Notes: generated from the letters alone by a model not told the origin. A DNA stretch of 5,401 nt from Actinomycetes bacterium (GCA_021805305.1 JAJZFO010000035.1:1-5401); one strand, 5' to 3'; positions 1-4,862 are shown, counted from the stretch's first letter. Program-made: numbers and translations.

Positions 1-151
1 GGCCGAGATCGTTGCCAGGCGTGCGGGCGACGAGTCGGCCGACGGACTCGAACAGGCCCTCGTGCGACGCGGCGTGACCGATGAGGAGCAAGCCGGTCAC
101 CAGGACGAAGGGCTGCCACGAACTCGACAGCGACGCCACGAAGTGATTCAC
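1..151 (-). CDS. ArsB/SLC13-like ion permease, N-terminal fragment (runs off left edge)
   Basis: The first 50 residues are visible, from a GTG start at 151. The frame is open only back to a TAG at 163-161, and this GTG is the only usual start codon after it. The peptide contains the hydrophobic run PFVLVTGLLLIGHAA (about residues 14-28), followed by EGLFESVGRLVARTPGNDLG. A membrane helix of the type PFLLVxGLLLIG followed by a GLF...G..LARxPG segment is, from memory, typical of actinobacterial ArsB/citrate-transporter-like (SLC13/IT superfamily) inner-membrane permeases. The family would export an anion such as arsenite or transport a dicarboxylate, but 50 residues do not allow a substrate to be named. 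A TAGGGT hexamer ends 6 nt before the GTG, so the mRNA may be leaderless. The family name is an inference from the short N-terminus and the rest of the gene lies outside the window. Confidence 0.6.
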   Translation of the reverse strand, partial: MNHFVASLSSSWQPFVLVTGLLLIGHAASHEGLFESVGRLVARTPGNDLG

Positions 152-157
152 TGCACC

Positions 158-163
158 ACCCTA
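158..163 (-). promoter_or_regulatory. Putative -10 hexamer TAGGGT of the permease gene
   Basis: TAGGGT fits the TAnnnT consensus of actinobacterial housekeeping promoters. It lies 6 nt upstream of the GTG at 151, the spacing expected for a leaderless transcript. It sits in CCCTAGGGTG (166-157), a 10-mer repeated exactly at the MFS gene start. No convincing -35 was seen. The same bases (AGGGTGG) could instead act as a weak ribosome-binding site. Confidence 0.35.
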
Positions 164-259
164 GGGAACGAGGGCGCACTCGCGTACCCTCGCCCGTGGT
201 GCGAGCACCCCTCGCCTCACGGACGAACTCCCCTCGACGCCGGCAACATCAACGGCGGC

Positions 260-285
260 CGACCGGCGGGTGTCGCGCGCGGTCG
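260..285 (-). terminator. Possible hairpin downstream of the methyltransferase gene
   Basis: CGACCG (260-265) and CGGTCG (280-285) are perfectly complementary, and an inner GCG/CGC pairing (266-268 with 276-278) can extend the stem with one bulge. It lies about 30 nt past the methyltransferase stop. No T-run follows on the minus strand, so it is not a canonical intrinsic terminator. In DNA this GC-rich such stems occur by chance. Confidence 0.2.
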
Positions 286-313
286 ACGACCGGCGACGCG
301 GGGGACGCGGTGC

Positions 314-1063
314 CTAGGCCACCTCGCGGGCGAAGGCGACGTAGGCGTTGGTGACGTAGGGCATCTCGATCGGGTCGGGCAGCGGTGCGAGCACGGCCAG
401 GACGTCTTCACTAAGGGCGTGGCGTTGGGCCTCGTCCATCATGGTGATGTAGCTCGTCGTGAGGGTCCGCTGGAGCACCTGGCTGTGGGTGAGCACCTGC
501 GTGTGGCGAAAGACCGACTTGGTCACGTCGTCGAAGGGACCCGTCGCGACGATGGCCCCGAAGTCGATACCGGCGTCGTAGGGCTGGTGCACGTCCCAGA
601 GCATGGCGTGGTTCAGCGCGCGAATCCACGCCACCTCGGTGTCACGCTCGTTCCAGACCAGTGCCATGCCGCCACCGGGCTCGAGCACCCGGTGGATCTC
701 GGGCAGCGCCCGTGACGGCGTGAACCAGTGGAACGCCTGGGCGGCGAACACCGCGGCCACGGAACGATCGGCGAGAGGGATCGCTTCGTCGCTGCCCTCG
801 AGGACGGGGACGCCCGAGGTCTCGCGGGCGAAGGTGGCGCGCATCGACGCCGAGGGTTCGACCGCGGTGATGCGACCGACGTGGGCGAGGAGCTGGCGAG
901 TGAAGATCCCCGTGCCCGCCCCGAGGTCGAGGACGTGGCTTCTCGCGTCCAGACCGAGCACGCGCACGAAGTGGGCGATCACGTCATCGGGGTAGCCCGG
1001 TCGAGACGCGTTGTAGGAGTCACCCTGCGCGAACCCGTCGGTCGCCATCTCGTCCTTGTGCAC
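314..1063 (-). CDS. Class I SAM-dependent methyltransferase (Methyltransf_11-like)
   Basis: A 249-residue cytoplasmic protein predicted to transfer a methyl group from S-adenosylmethionine to an unknown small molecule. The Rossmann-type fold shows motif I VLDLGAGTG (residues 44-52), an acidic residue at the end of strand 2 in TAVEPS (Glu69, the usual ribose-hydroxyl contact), FAAQAFHWF (106-114) and RVLEPGGGMALVW (125-137). The AQAFHWF signature is shared with trans-aconitate-methyltransferase-like proteins and many unassigned actinobacterial enzymes, so the substrate is open. The frame is open from an ATG at 1177. I chose the GTG at 1063 because AGGGGAG (about 1076-1070) sits 6 nt before it and because conserved sequence (FAQGDSYNASRPGYP) begins soon after. 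GTG at 1066 and ATG at 1048 are close alternatives. It is separated from the ABM gene upstream by about 190 nt with a hairpin, so it is probably transcribed on its own. Confidence 0.9.
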   Translation of the reverse strand: MHKDEMATDGFAQGDSYNASRPGYPDDVIAHFVRVLGLDARSHVLDLGAGTGIFTRQLLAHVGRITAVEPSASMRATFARETSGVPVLEGSDEAIPLADRSVAAVFAAQAFHWFTPSRALPEIHRVLEPGGGMALVWNERDTEVAWIRALNHAMLWDVHQPYDAGIDFGAIVATGPFDDVTKSVFRHTQVLTHSQVLQRTLTTSYITMMDEAQRHALSEDVLAVLAPLPDPIEMPYVTNAYVAFAREVA

Positions 1064-1089
1064 CACCGTCTCCCCTTTCCCCACTCGCC

Positions 1090-1095
1090 ACACTA
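1090..1095 (-). promoter_or_regulatory. Possible -10 hexamer TAGTGT for the methyltransferase gene
   Basis: TAGTGT fits TAnnnT and would give a 5' leader of about 20 nt containing the AGGGGAG ribosome-binding site. The region at -35 (about 1113-1118) does not resemble TTGACA, so this is a weak call. It also bears on the start choice: if correct, the ATG at 1177 lies upstream of the transcript and cannot be used. Confidence 0.25.
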
Positions 1096-1220
1096 CGGCA
1101 GCCGATACCGCCCACACTCGCGCGTCACGTCGCTCCACCGAATCGGTCCAACGGGTCGAACGACTCCGTCGATCCACTCGGTCGGAACCCGCGTTGGCGT
1201 CGGCGCGTCGGGTCGGGCAA

Positions 1221-1245
1221 CCGCGCGGTCCGTGACGGCGCGCGG
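1221..1245 (-). terminator. GC-rich hairpin just after the ABM gene
   Basis: CCGCGCG (1221-1227) and CGCGCGG (1239-1245) form a perfect 7-bp stem around an 11-nt loop, starting 11 nt after the ABM stop codon. The loop can form a further short GTC/GAC pairing. Only TT follows on the minus strand, so it lacks the U-tract of a classical intrinsic terminator. Actinobacteria have been proposed to use such U-less hairpins. The position supports termination or 3'-end protection; the lack of U-tract keeps confidence modest. Confidence 0.4.
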
Positions 1246-1256
1246 CATCGCGGCGC

Positions 1257-1583
1257 TCACTCGCCGGGTTCGACGCCCGTCACGGCGCGGAATACCCGGG
1301 CGTAGGTCTCCTCGCTTACCGAGATGTCGTAGTAGTCGTAGAACTCGGCACGGCCGCGGGCCTGCGCGGCGGCGTGATCCGGGTGCTGCGCCCAGGCCCG
1401 TTGCGTCAGAGCGTCGCGGAAGCGCACGATGGTGACCCTCTCACCGTCGTCGCCCTGGTACGAACTCTCGTCGACGAAGCCCGGCATGGCACGCGCCAGG
1501 CGACTCATCTCACCCGAGAGCTCGCCGTAGGCGTCCTCGACCCCGCGACGCAGGCGACTACGAAAGACCGTGATGACCGTCAT
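1257..1583 (-). CDS. Antibiotic biosynthesis monooxygenase (ABM) domain protein
   Basis: A 108-residue protein that is essentially one ABM fold (dimeric ferredoxin-like barrel, PF03992-type). Recognisable features are the N-terminal strand MTVITVFRSRL, the MPGFVDESSYQGDDGERVTIVRF segment (33-55, in two parts MPGFVDES and GERVTIVRF), and the helix AWAQHPDHAAAQARGRAEF (63-81), in which Trp64 and His67/His70 are the conserved-looking residues. Relatives include cofactor-independent quinol/anthrone monooxygenases (ActVA-Orf6, YgiN) and many uncharacterised proteins. The substrate cannot be read here, and a non-catalytic role is possible. The ATG at 1583 has a G-rich GAGGGGGG stretch just upstream. 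It lies 112 nt downstream of the MFS transporter on the same strand, so co-transcription is possible, though a hairpin and a TAACGT hexamer (1661-1656) in the gap would also allow a separate promoter. Confidence 0.85.
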   Translation of the reverse strand: MTVITVFRSRLRRGVEDAYGELSGEMSRLARAMPGFVDESSYQGDDGERVTIVRFRDALTQRAWAQHPDHAAAQARGRAEFYDYYDISVSEETYARVFRAVTGVEPGE

Positions 1584-1631
1584 GTGCCCCCCTCGACCCC
1601 ATCGACCCCGCGGTCGACGAACCTGCGCGAA

Positions 1632-1653
1632 CCCGGTCGAAATCGCGACCGGG
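1632..1653 (-). terminator. Perfect 8-bp hairpin between the MFS and ABM genes
   Basis: CCCGGTCG (1632-1639) pairs fully with CGACCGGG (1646-1653) around the 6-nt loop AAATCG, 42 nt after the MFS stop. No T-run follows on the minus strand. A second, smaller dyad ACCAC-N6-GTGGT lies at 1662-1677, closer to the MFS stop. This could be a U-less terminator separating the two genes, an attenuating structure in a shared transcript, or an element in the ABM leader. The sequence does not decide between them. Confidence 0.4.
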
Positions 1654-1695
1654 CCACGTTAACCACCCGTGAGTGGTGATCACACCCCAACCGTC

Positions 1696-3216
1696 CTACT
1701 CGACCGTGACGACGTTGAGCGGCGACGAGGGCGAGGCGGCGATGGGCGTGCGCGGCAGGAACAGTGCGGGGACGATGCCCAGTAGACAGGTGGCGCACGA
1801 CCACCAGAACGAGTGGCCGAAGGCCCTCGCGATCTGGTCGAGCTGCGTCGCCGTGGCCGGCGTCACGCCGTTTTGTATGGCCGCACCCGCGCGAGCGCCG
1901 ACTCGTTGGTTGATCTGGGTATCGAGCACCACGGCGAAGACCGCGACGCCCAGGGAGCCCCCGACCTGTCGGAAGATGTTGGTGGCCGACGTCGCCTTAG
2001 GCACGTCGGCGTGCGTGAGGTTGCGATACGACGCGGCGACGACCGGCATCATGCCGAATCCCAGACCGATCCCCCTCACGAACAGGGAGACCCCGAGCAG
2101 TACGTAACTGGTGGAGGCGCTGACGGTGGTGTAGAAGAAGGTCCCCAGGGCCAGGCCCGCCATGCCGCCCACGGCCACGTAGCGAGGGCCGTACCGGTCC
2201 GCCAGCGATCCCGCCAGTCGCATGACCACGGCGGCCCCGATGCCCTGGGGGGCCATCATTAGTCCGGCCTTCCACGCGGCGTCGCCCCGATCGATCTGGT
2301 AGTAGAGGGGCAACAGGAACATCGTCCCGTAGAGGGTCAGACCCGTCAGGAGGATGCCTATCGAGGAGAGGGTGAACGTGCGGTCCCGAAAGAGGCGCAC
2401 GTCGATGAGGGGTTCCGCCGCCCTCGTCGCGCGAGCGACGAATCCCCCGCACAGGACGAGGCCGGCGATCAGGCTGAACCAGACGGAATGGCCGTGGAAG
2501 CCGCCGACGACACCCACTTCGGAGAGCCCGTACACGATCAACGCCAACCCGGGGGCGAGCAGCACGAAGCCCGCCAGGTCAAAACCATGATCCCGGTCGC
2601 CGGCGGTCGTCGCCAAGAAGGTCCGAGAGAGCAGCAGAGCGACGATGCCGATGGGCACGTTGACGATGAATATCCATCGCCACGAGACGTTGGAGACGAT
2701 GAGTCCGCCCAACACCGGTCCGAGGATGGGACCGAGGAGTTGGGGCACTCCGACGATTCCCATCACCTTGCCCATCCGCTGCGGCCCGGCCGTGCGGGCC
2801 ATGATCGCCTGTCCGACCGGCATGATCATGCCACCGCCGAAACCTTGGAGCACGCGGAAGAAGATGAGACTGGACGCCGACCAGGCCCCGGCGCACAGCA
2901 TCGAGCCGAGTACGAACAAGGAGAGCGAGATCATGTAGACCCGTTTCGCACCCAGTCGATGAATCGCCCAGCCCGAGAGGGGGATCACGATGGCCAGCGA
3001 GAGAAGGTACCCCGTGGTGACCCACTGGATGGTGCTCACGGTGGTTCGAAAGTCGATACTGAGCTGATGCAGCGCCACCGCGACGATGGTGGTGTCGAGG
3101 ATGGCCATGATCGTTCCGAGAACGACGACGACTGCGGCGCGCACCAGTTCGGGCTCGAGACGCTCCTTGGCGGTAGTTGTGGGCATGGATTCTGACGTTT
3201 CGCTCGAGTTGGACAT
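1696..3216 (-). CDS. DHA2-family (14-TM) MFS drug:proton antiporter, EmrB/QacA type
   Basis: A 506-residue inner-membrane exporter, the normal length for 14-helix DHA2 transporters. With the ATG at 3216 as residue 1, TM1 carries the DHA2 signature LDTTIVAVAL (40-49). Motif A follows as GWAIHRLGAKR (82-92), motif B as RVLQGFGGG (121-129), and the antiporter motif C as GPILGPVLGG (162-171). A second-half motif-A-like loop GSLADRYGPR (336-345) and the late-helix SATNIFRQVGGSLG (410-423) also match the family. It is expected to expel hydrophobic or cationic compounds using the proton gradient; the substrate is unknown. The start is uncertain: GTG at 3228, ATG at 3216 and ATG at 3186 are in frame. 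None has a clear Shine-Dalgarno sequence, but TAGGGT (3234-3229) would place transcription start just before 3216. It is divergent from a small HTH gene, which may regulate it. Confidence 0.93.
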   Translation of the reverse strand: MSNSSETSESMPTTTAKERLEPELVRAAVVVVLGTIMAILDTTIVAVALHQLSIDFRTTVSTIQWVTTGYLLSLAIVIPLSGWAIHRLGAKRVYMISLSLFVLGSMLCAGAWSASSLIFFRVLQGFGGGMIMPVGQAIMARTAGPQRMGKVMGIVGVPQLLGPILGPVLGGLIVSNVSWRWIFIVNVPIGIVALLLSRTFLATTAGDRDHGFDLAGFVLLAPGLALIVYGLSEVGVVGGFHGHSVWFSLIAGLVLCGGFVARATRAAEPLIDVRLFRDRTFTLSSIGILLTGLTLYGTMFLLPLYYQIDRGDAAWKAGLMMAPQGIGAAVVMRLAGSLADRYGPRYVAVGGMAGLALGTFFYTTVSASTSYVLLGVSLFVRGIGLGFGMMPVVAASYRNLTHADVPKATSATNIFRQVGGSLGVAVFAVVLDTQINQRVGARAGAAIQNGVTPATATQLDQIARAFGHSFWWSCATCLLGIVPALFLPRTPIAASPSSPLNVVTVE

Positions 3217-3228
3217 CCCCCGGGGCAC

Positions 3229-3234
3229 ACCCTA
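3229..3234 (-). promoter_or_regulatory. Putative -10 hexamer TAGGGT of the MFS gene
   Basis: TAGGGT, within CCCTAGGGTG (3237-3228), lies 12 nt before the ATG at 3216. It predicts a transcript with a leader of about 6 nt or none, consistent with the absence of a Shine-Dalgarno sequence. If real, it excludes the GTG at 3228 as start, because that codon abuts the hexamer. The same 10-mer is found at the start of the left-edge permease gene. No good -35 was seen. Confidence 0.35.
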
Positions 3235-3297
3235 GGGGGCGACGACCGGAGTCCCGGCCGAGAGCGCGGACTTCGCCGGGCTCCTCGACCGATGAGC

Positions 3298-3332
3298 GAA
3301 TTCTCATATATTTTTCACGCCATATTCAATTC
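3298..3332. promoter_or_regulatory. AT-rich interrupted dyad in the MFS/HTH divergent spacer (candidate operator)
   Basis: In otherwise GC-rich DNA, about 35 nt are strongly AT-rich. They contain nested inverted repeats centred near 3315: GAATT (3298-3302) with AATTC (3328-3332), and ATAT (3306-3309) with ATAT (3322-3325). The dyad spans the position where a -35 element of the plus-strand HTH promoter would lie and is about 80 nt upstream of the MFS -10. That is consistent with a regulator site or a curvature/UP-type element. Binding by the adjacent HTH protein is inference. Confidence 0.4.
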
Positions 3333-3350
3333 CGCGCACCACCCACTTCG

Positions 3351-3356
3351 TAAGAT
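3351..3356 (+). promoter_or_regulatory. -10 hexamer TAAGAT of the small HTH gene (leaderless)
   Basis: TAAGAT is a good match to TAnnnT and ends 6 nt before the ATG at 3363, so transcription would start at or next to the start codon. No Shine-Dalgarno sequence is present, which agrees with a leaderless mRNA. There is no clear -35 17 nt upstream; the AT-rich dyad ends there instead. Confidence 0.55.
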
Positions 3357-3362
3357 GACGGG

Positions 3363-3629
3363 ATGGGCGAACCGGAACTGGCCACCAGGAGCAAGGGCAT
3401 ACCACTCGACATCATCTCGCGAGTGGCGTCTCGTAACGGAATGCTGGAGTCGATGGCGCGGGCCAACAACGTGGTCGACATCCGTCACTTGGAATTGGTG
3501 GACTTCGTGCGGGTGTCGCGGGCGATGGGCGCCGACTGGCGCCAGATCGGCGAGTCCCTCGGCCTGAGCCCGCGGCTAGCGTGCAAGTACTACGGGCGCC
3601 GTCGCGCTCACAGCTCCGCTCTCGGGTAG
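3363..3629 (+). CDS. Small helix-turn-helix protein, 88 aa, uncharacterised
   Basis: The N-terminal half is unremarkable (GIPLDIISRVASRNGMLESM). The C-terminal half reads as a DNA-binding helix-turn-helix: DFVRVSRAMGADWRQIGESL (47-66) then GLSPRLACKYYGRR (67-80). The pattern 'small-residue helix, GADWxxIGxxLGLSxxxAxxYYGRR' is the arrangement of sigma-region-4-like and related HTHs, with basic residues at the end of the recognition helix. Many short actinobacterial proteins have a comparable 'GASWxxIGxxLGxSxQAAxxRF' unit. I do not recognise a named family. Codons have strong third-position GC, supporting this frame over the Trp-rich overlapping one. A local-regulator role for the divergent MFS pump is suggested only by position and by the shared AT-rich dyad. 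It has no ligand-binding domain, so any signal sensing would need a partner or the short N-terminal segment. Confidence 0.8.
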   Translation: MGEPELATRSKGIPLDIISRVASRNGMLESMARANNVVDIRHLELVDFVRVSRAMGADWRQIGESLGLSPRLACKYYGRRRAHSSALG

Positions 3630-3633
3630 CGAG

Positions 3634-3646
3634 TGGCCCCGGGCCA
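3634..3646. terminator. Short GC hairpin between the convergent HTH and NAD(P)-binding genes
   Basis: TGGCC-CCG-GGCCA forms a 5-bp stem with a 3-nt loop, 4 nt after the HTH stop codon. A second possible stem, GCGCCC (3650-3655) with GGGCGC (3669-3674), lies between it and the stop of the opposing gene. Together they fill the 47-nt convergent gap and could end both transcripts, but neither is followed by a T-run on either strand. Confidence 0.3.
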
Positions 3647-3676
3647 TCGGCGCCCTGCGTTCACCGAGGGGCGCGG

Positions 3677-4321
3677 TCAGTAGCCCACGGTGAAGCGTGT
3701 CCGGTGGTGGGTCGGTTTCTCGATCTCGTCGAGCACGGCGATGGCGAAGTCGGCCCCGCCGATGAAAGAATTCCCGTCGGCACCCACCAGGAGGATGTCG
3801 TCCCCGGTGCGGTAGGCGCCGGTGCGCTCGCCCGGTGCGTAGGCGCCGAAGGTGGCGGAAGGACTCACGTAGAACCAGTCGGCGTCGGTGTCCGACGAGC
3901 GAAGCGCCTCAAGCACCTCGATGTGCGCCTGGGCCTCGACCTTGTACATCTCGGGGAACTCCGGAGTGTCGAAGAGCCGCGGTCCTCCCGGGGCCACGTC
4001 GAGGCTCGACGCCCCGCCGACGACGCCCAGTCGCGCGCCCCCCGCAGCGGCGGCGTCCAGCAATGCGGGCACCAGCGAGGCCAGGTAGGACTGGCCGTCA
4101 GCCGCCCCGTGAACCGCCACGATCACCGTGTCGGCCTCGGCCGCGAGACCGGCCATTAACGCCGCGTCGCCGATGTCACCCTGGCGCGCGCGCACGCCCG
4201 GGCGAGGGTCGGCGGTCCCCGTGCGACTCAGCCCAATGACCTCGTGGCCGCGGCGAAGGGCCTCGTCGGTGATGTGACCGCCCGCGAAGCCGGTGAATCC
4301 GATGACGGCGATGGTTCCCAC
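3677..4321 (-). CDS. YwnB-like NAD(P)-binding protein (NmrA/COG2910 family)
   Basis: A 214-residue cytoplasmic protein with the atypical-SDR dinucleotide fold. The start reads (M)GTIAVIGFTGFAGGHI with a GxTGxxG-type loop (residues 8-16). The sequence GHEVIGLSR (25-33) is the strand-2 basic segment that favours NADP, and GDI (48-50) is the usual 'gD' adenine-side motif. The C-terminal half (WFYVSPSATFG at 149-159, PGERTGAYR at 163-171, DFAIAVLDEIEKP at 191-203, RFTVGY at the end) matches the YwnB/COG2910 pattern closely. Such proteins are presumed oxidoreductases or redox sensors; the reaction is unknown. The frame is open upstream to 4660, but that part lies antisense to the Rrf2 gene. The GTG at 4321 has an AGGAGG 9 nt before it and begins the fold. 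It is paired divergently with a YwnA-like Rrf2 regulator, an association known from Bacillus ywnA-ywnB. Confidence 0.9.
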   Translation of the reverse strand: MGTIAVIGFTGFAGGHITDEALRRGHEVIGLSRTGTADPRPGVRARQGDIGDAALMAGLAAEADTVIVAVHGAADGQSYLASLVPALLDAAAAGGARLGVVGGASSLDVAPGGPRLFDTPEFPEMYKVEAQAHIEVLEALRSSDTDADWFYVSPSATFGAYAPGERTGAYRTGDDILLVGADGNSFIGGADFAIAVLDEIEKPTHHRTRFTVGY

Positions 4322-4330
4322 GTCGTTCTC

Positions 4331-4336
4331 CCTCCT
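4331..4336 (-). promoter_or_regulatory. Ribosome-binding site AGGAGG fixing the GTG start at 4321
   Basis: A perfect AGGAGG lies 9 nt before the GTG at 4321 and is the only strong Shine-Dalgarno in this spacer. It decides the start of the NAD(P)-binding protein against upstream codons in the same frame that overlap the Rrf2 gene. Confidence 0.75.
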
Positions 4337-4339
4337 GCA

Positions 4340-4355
4340 CGAACGTTGTCGTTCG
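4340..4355. promoter_or_regulatory. CGAACG-TTGT-CGTTCG dyad in the NAD(P)-binding gene leader
   Basis: A perfect 6-bp inverted repeat with a 4-nt loop sits directly upstream of the AGGAGG of the minus-strand gene. In RNA it would be a stable hairpin next to the ribosome-binding site. In DNA it could be a second operator half-way between the two start codons. Chance occurrence is possible. Confidence 0.35.
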
Positions 4356-4366
4356 CGTGATGTAAT

Positions 4367-4383
4367 GTAACCAGAACGGTTAC
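4367..4383. promoter_or_regulatory. GTAACC-N5-GGTTAC operator candidate (Rrf2 site)
   Basis: A perfect 6-bp inverted repeat with a 5-nt centre (AGAAC) lies in the divergent spacer, within a locally AT-richer stretch preceded by a TGTAA tandem (4361-4370). It would occupy about -37 to -21 of the Rrf2 gene's own promoter. It also overlaps TACATT (4368-4363), a possible minus-strand -10 for the NAD(P)-binding gene. One bound dimer could therefore repress both genes. That Rrf2 dimers bind dyads of about this size is known for the family; assignment to this protein is inference from position. Confidence 0.6.
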
Positions 4384-4390
4384 GGATAGC

Positions 4391-4396
4391 TACACT
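4391..4396 (+). promoter_or_regulatory. -10 hexamer TACACT of the Rrf2 gene (leaderless)
   Basis: TACACT fits TAnnnT and ends 7 nt before the ATG at 4404, predicting transcription from the start codon itself. No Shine-Dalgarno precedes this ATG. The region 17 nt upstream, where a -35 would lie, is inside the GTAACC-N5-GGTTAC dyad. Confidence 0.5.
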
Positions 4397-4403
4397 AGCA
4401 GTC

Positions 4404-4862
4404 ATGGCCCCACCGACGAACCTCCGCTTCGCGATGGCCGTCCATCTCCTCACGCTGCTCGGCGAGTCACCAGAGGACACGGTCGACTCGCGGCGTCTGG
4501 CCGTGAGTCCCGCGATCAACCCGGTCCACGTCCGACGCCTCCTCGGGCGACTGCGCGAGCAGGGGATGGTGTCATCGAGCCCCGGCAGTCGCGGCGGCTG
4601 GAGGCTGTCGCGAGCGGCCACCGAGATCCGTCTCGGTGACGTGTGGCGAGCGGTCAACACGGACGCTGCGCTGCTGGGACTGCATGAACCCGACCCGCAG
4701 TGCCCGACCGGGCGTCGAGTTCGTTCACGTCTTCAGGAGCTCGATCGCCAGGCCCTCGACACCCTCCTCGCGGAACTCGACCAGGTCTCGATCGCCGACA
4801 TGCTCTATGGTCCGACGACACCGGAGTCACCAGCGGGTACCGTCGCCGGCTCCGGGGTCTAG
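4404..4862 (+). CDS. Rrf2-family transcriptional regulator, YwnA-like
   Basis: A 152-residue DNA-binding protein. The N-terminal winged helix-turn-helix shows NLRFAMAVHLLTLL (6-19), then SRRLAVSPAINPVHVRRLLGRL (29-50 in all; NPVHVRR is the recognition helix), and the wing SSPGSRGGWRLSR (58-70). Then comes IRLGDVWRAV (75-84) and a dimerisation helix. The 'NP-V-VRRLL' and 'PG-GG--L' signatures are the Rrf2 hallmarks. Only one cysteine is present (Cys100, in PQCPTG), so the three-cysteine Fe-S cluster of IscR/NsrR/RirA cannot form in the usual way. This places it with the cluster-free YwnA/HypR-type members, some of which sense redox or disulfide stress. It probably represses itself and the divergent NAD(P)-binding gene through the dyad at 4367-4383. 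Its TAG stop overlaps the stop of the convergent VOC gene. Confidence 0.92.
   Translation: MAPPTNLRFAMAVHLLTLLGESPEDTVDSRRLAVSPAINPVHVRRLLGRLREQGMVSSSPGSRGGWRLSRAATEIRLGDVWRAVNTDAALLGLHEPDPQCPTGRRVRSRLQELDRQALDTLLAELDQVSIADMLYGPTTPESPAGTVAGSGV

Noticed and set aside
62..715. Long plus-strand open frame
   Set aside because: It is antisense to the methyltransferase gene, low in hydrophobic order and rich in Gly, His, Arg and Val, as expected from reading a GC-rich gene backwards. No family resemblance.
1064..1177. N-terminal extension of the methyltransferase to the ATG at 1177
   Set aside because: The extra 38 residues (Arg-rich start) are not part of the fold, have no ribosome-binding site, and a good AGGGGAG precedes the GTG at 1063.
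728..1435. Plus-strand open frame across the methyltransferase and ABM genes
   Set aside because: It runs antisense to two well-supported genes and ends in Arg-rich low-complexity sequence. No recognisable domain.
1676..1683. GTGATCAC palindrome near the MFS stop, considered as an operator
   Set aside because: It is only 8 bp, lies 13 nt after the stop codon and is not tied to a convincing promoter.
1813..2262. Plus-strand open frame inside the MFS gene
   Set aside because: Antisense shadow rich in His, Arg, Gly and Asp, opposite clear transmembrane helices.
2488..3195. Plus-strand 235-codon open frame opposite the MFS N-terminal half
   Set aside because: The highly charged, repetitive Asp/His/Glu/Arg composition is the antisense image of a membrane protein. 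No start signal or domain.
2579..3307. Minus-strand alternative frame within the MFS gene
   Set aside because: The Arg/His-rich product comes from a shifted frame of the transporter, whose own frame has all the DHA2 motifs.
3292..3567. Plus-strand frame beginning in the AT-rich spacer
   Set aside because: The product is Trp- and Ser-rich and overlaps the 88-residue HTH gene, whose frame has high third-position GC, a clear HTH and a well-placed -10.
3581..4159. Plus-strand open frame opposite the NAD(P)-binding gene
   Set aside because: Antisense shadow with Gly/Arg/His/Val-rich composition and no domain.
4322..4660. 113-residue N-terminal extension of the NAD(P)-binding protein
   Set aside because: It is antisense to the Rrf2 coding region, Arg-rich, and separated from the fold by the promoter spacer and a strong ribosome-binding site.
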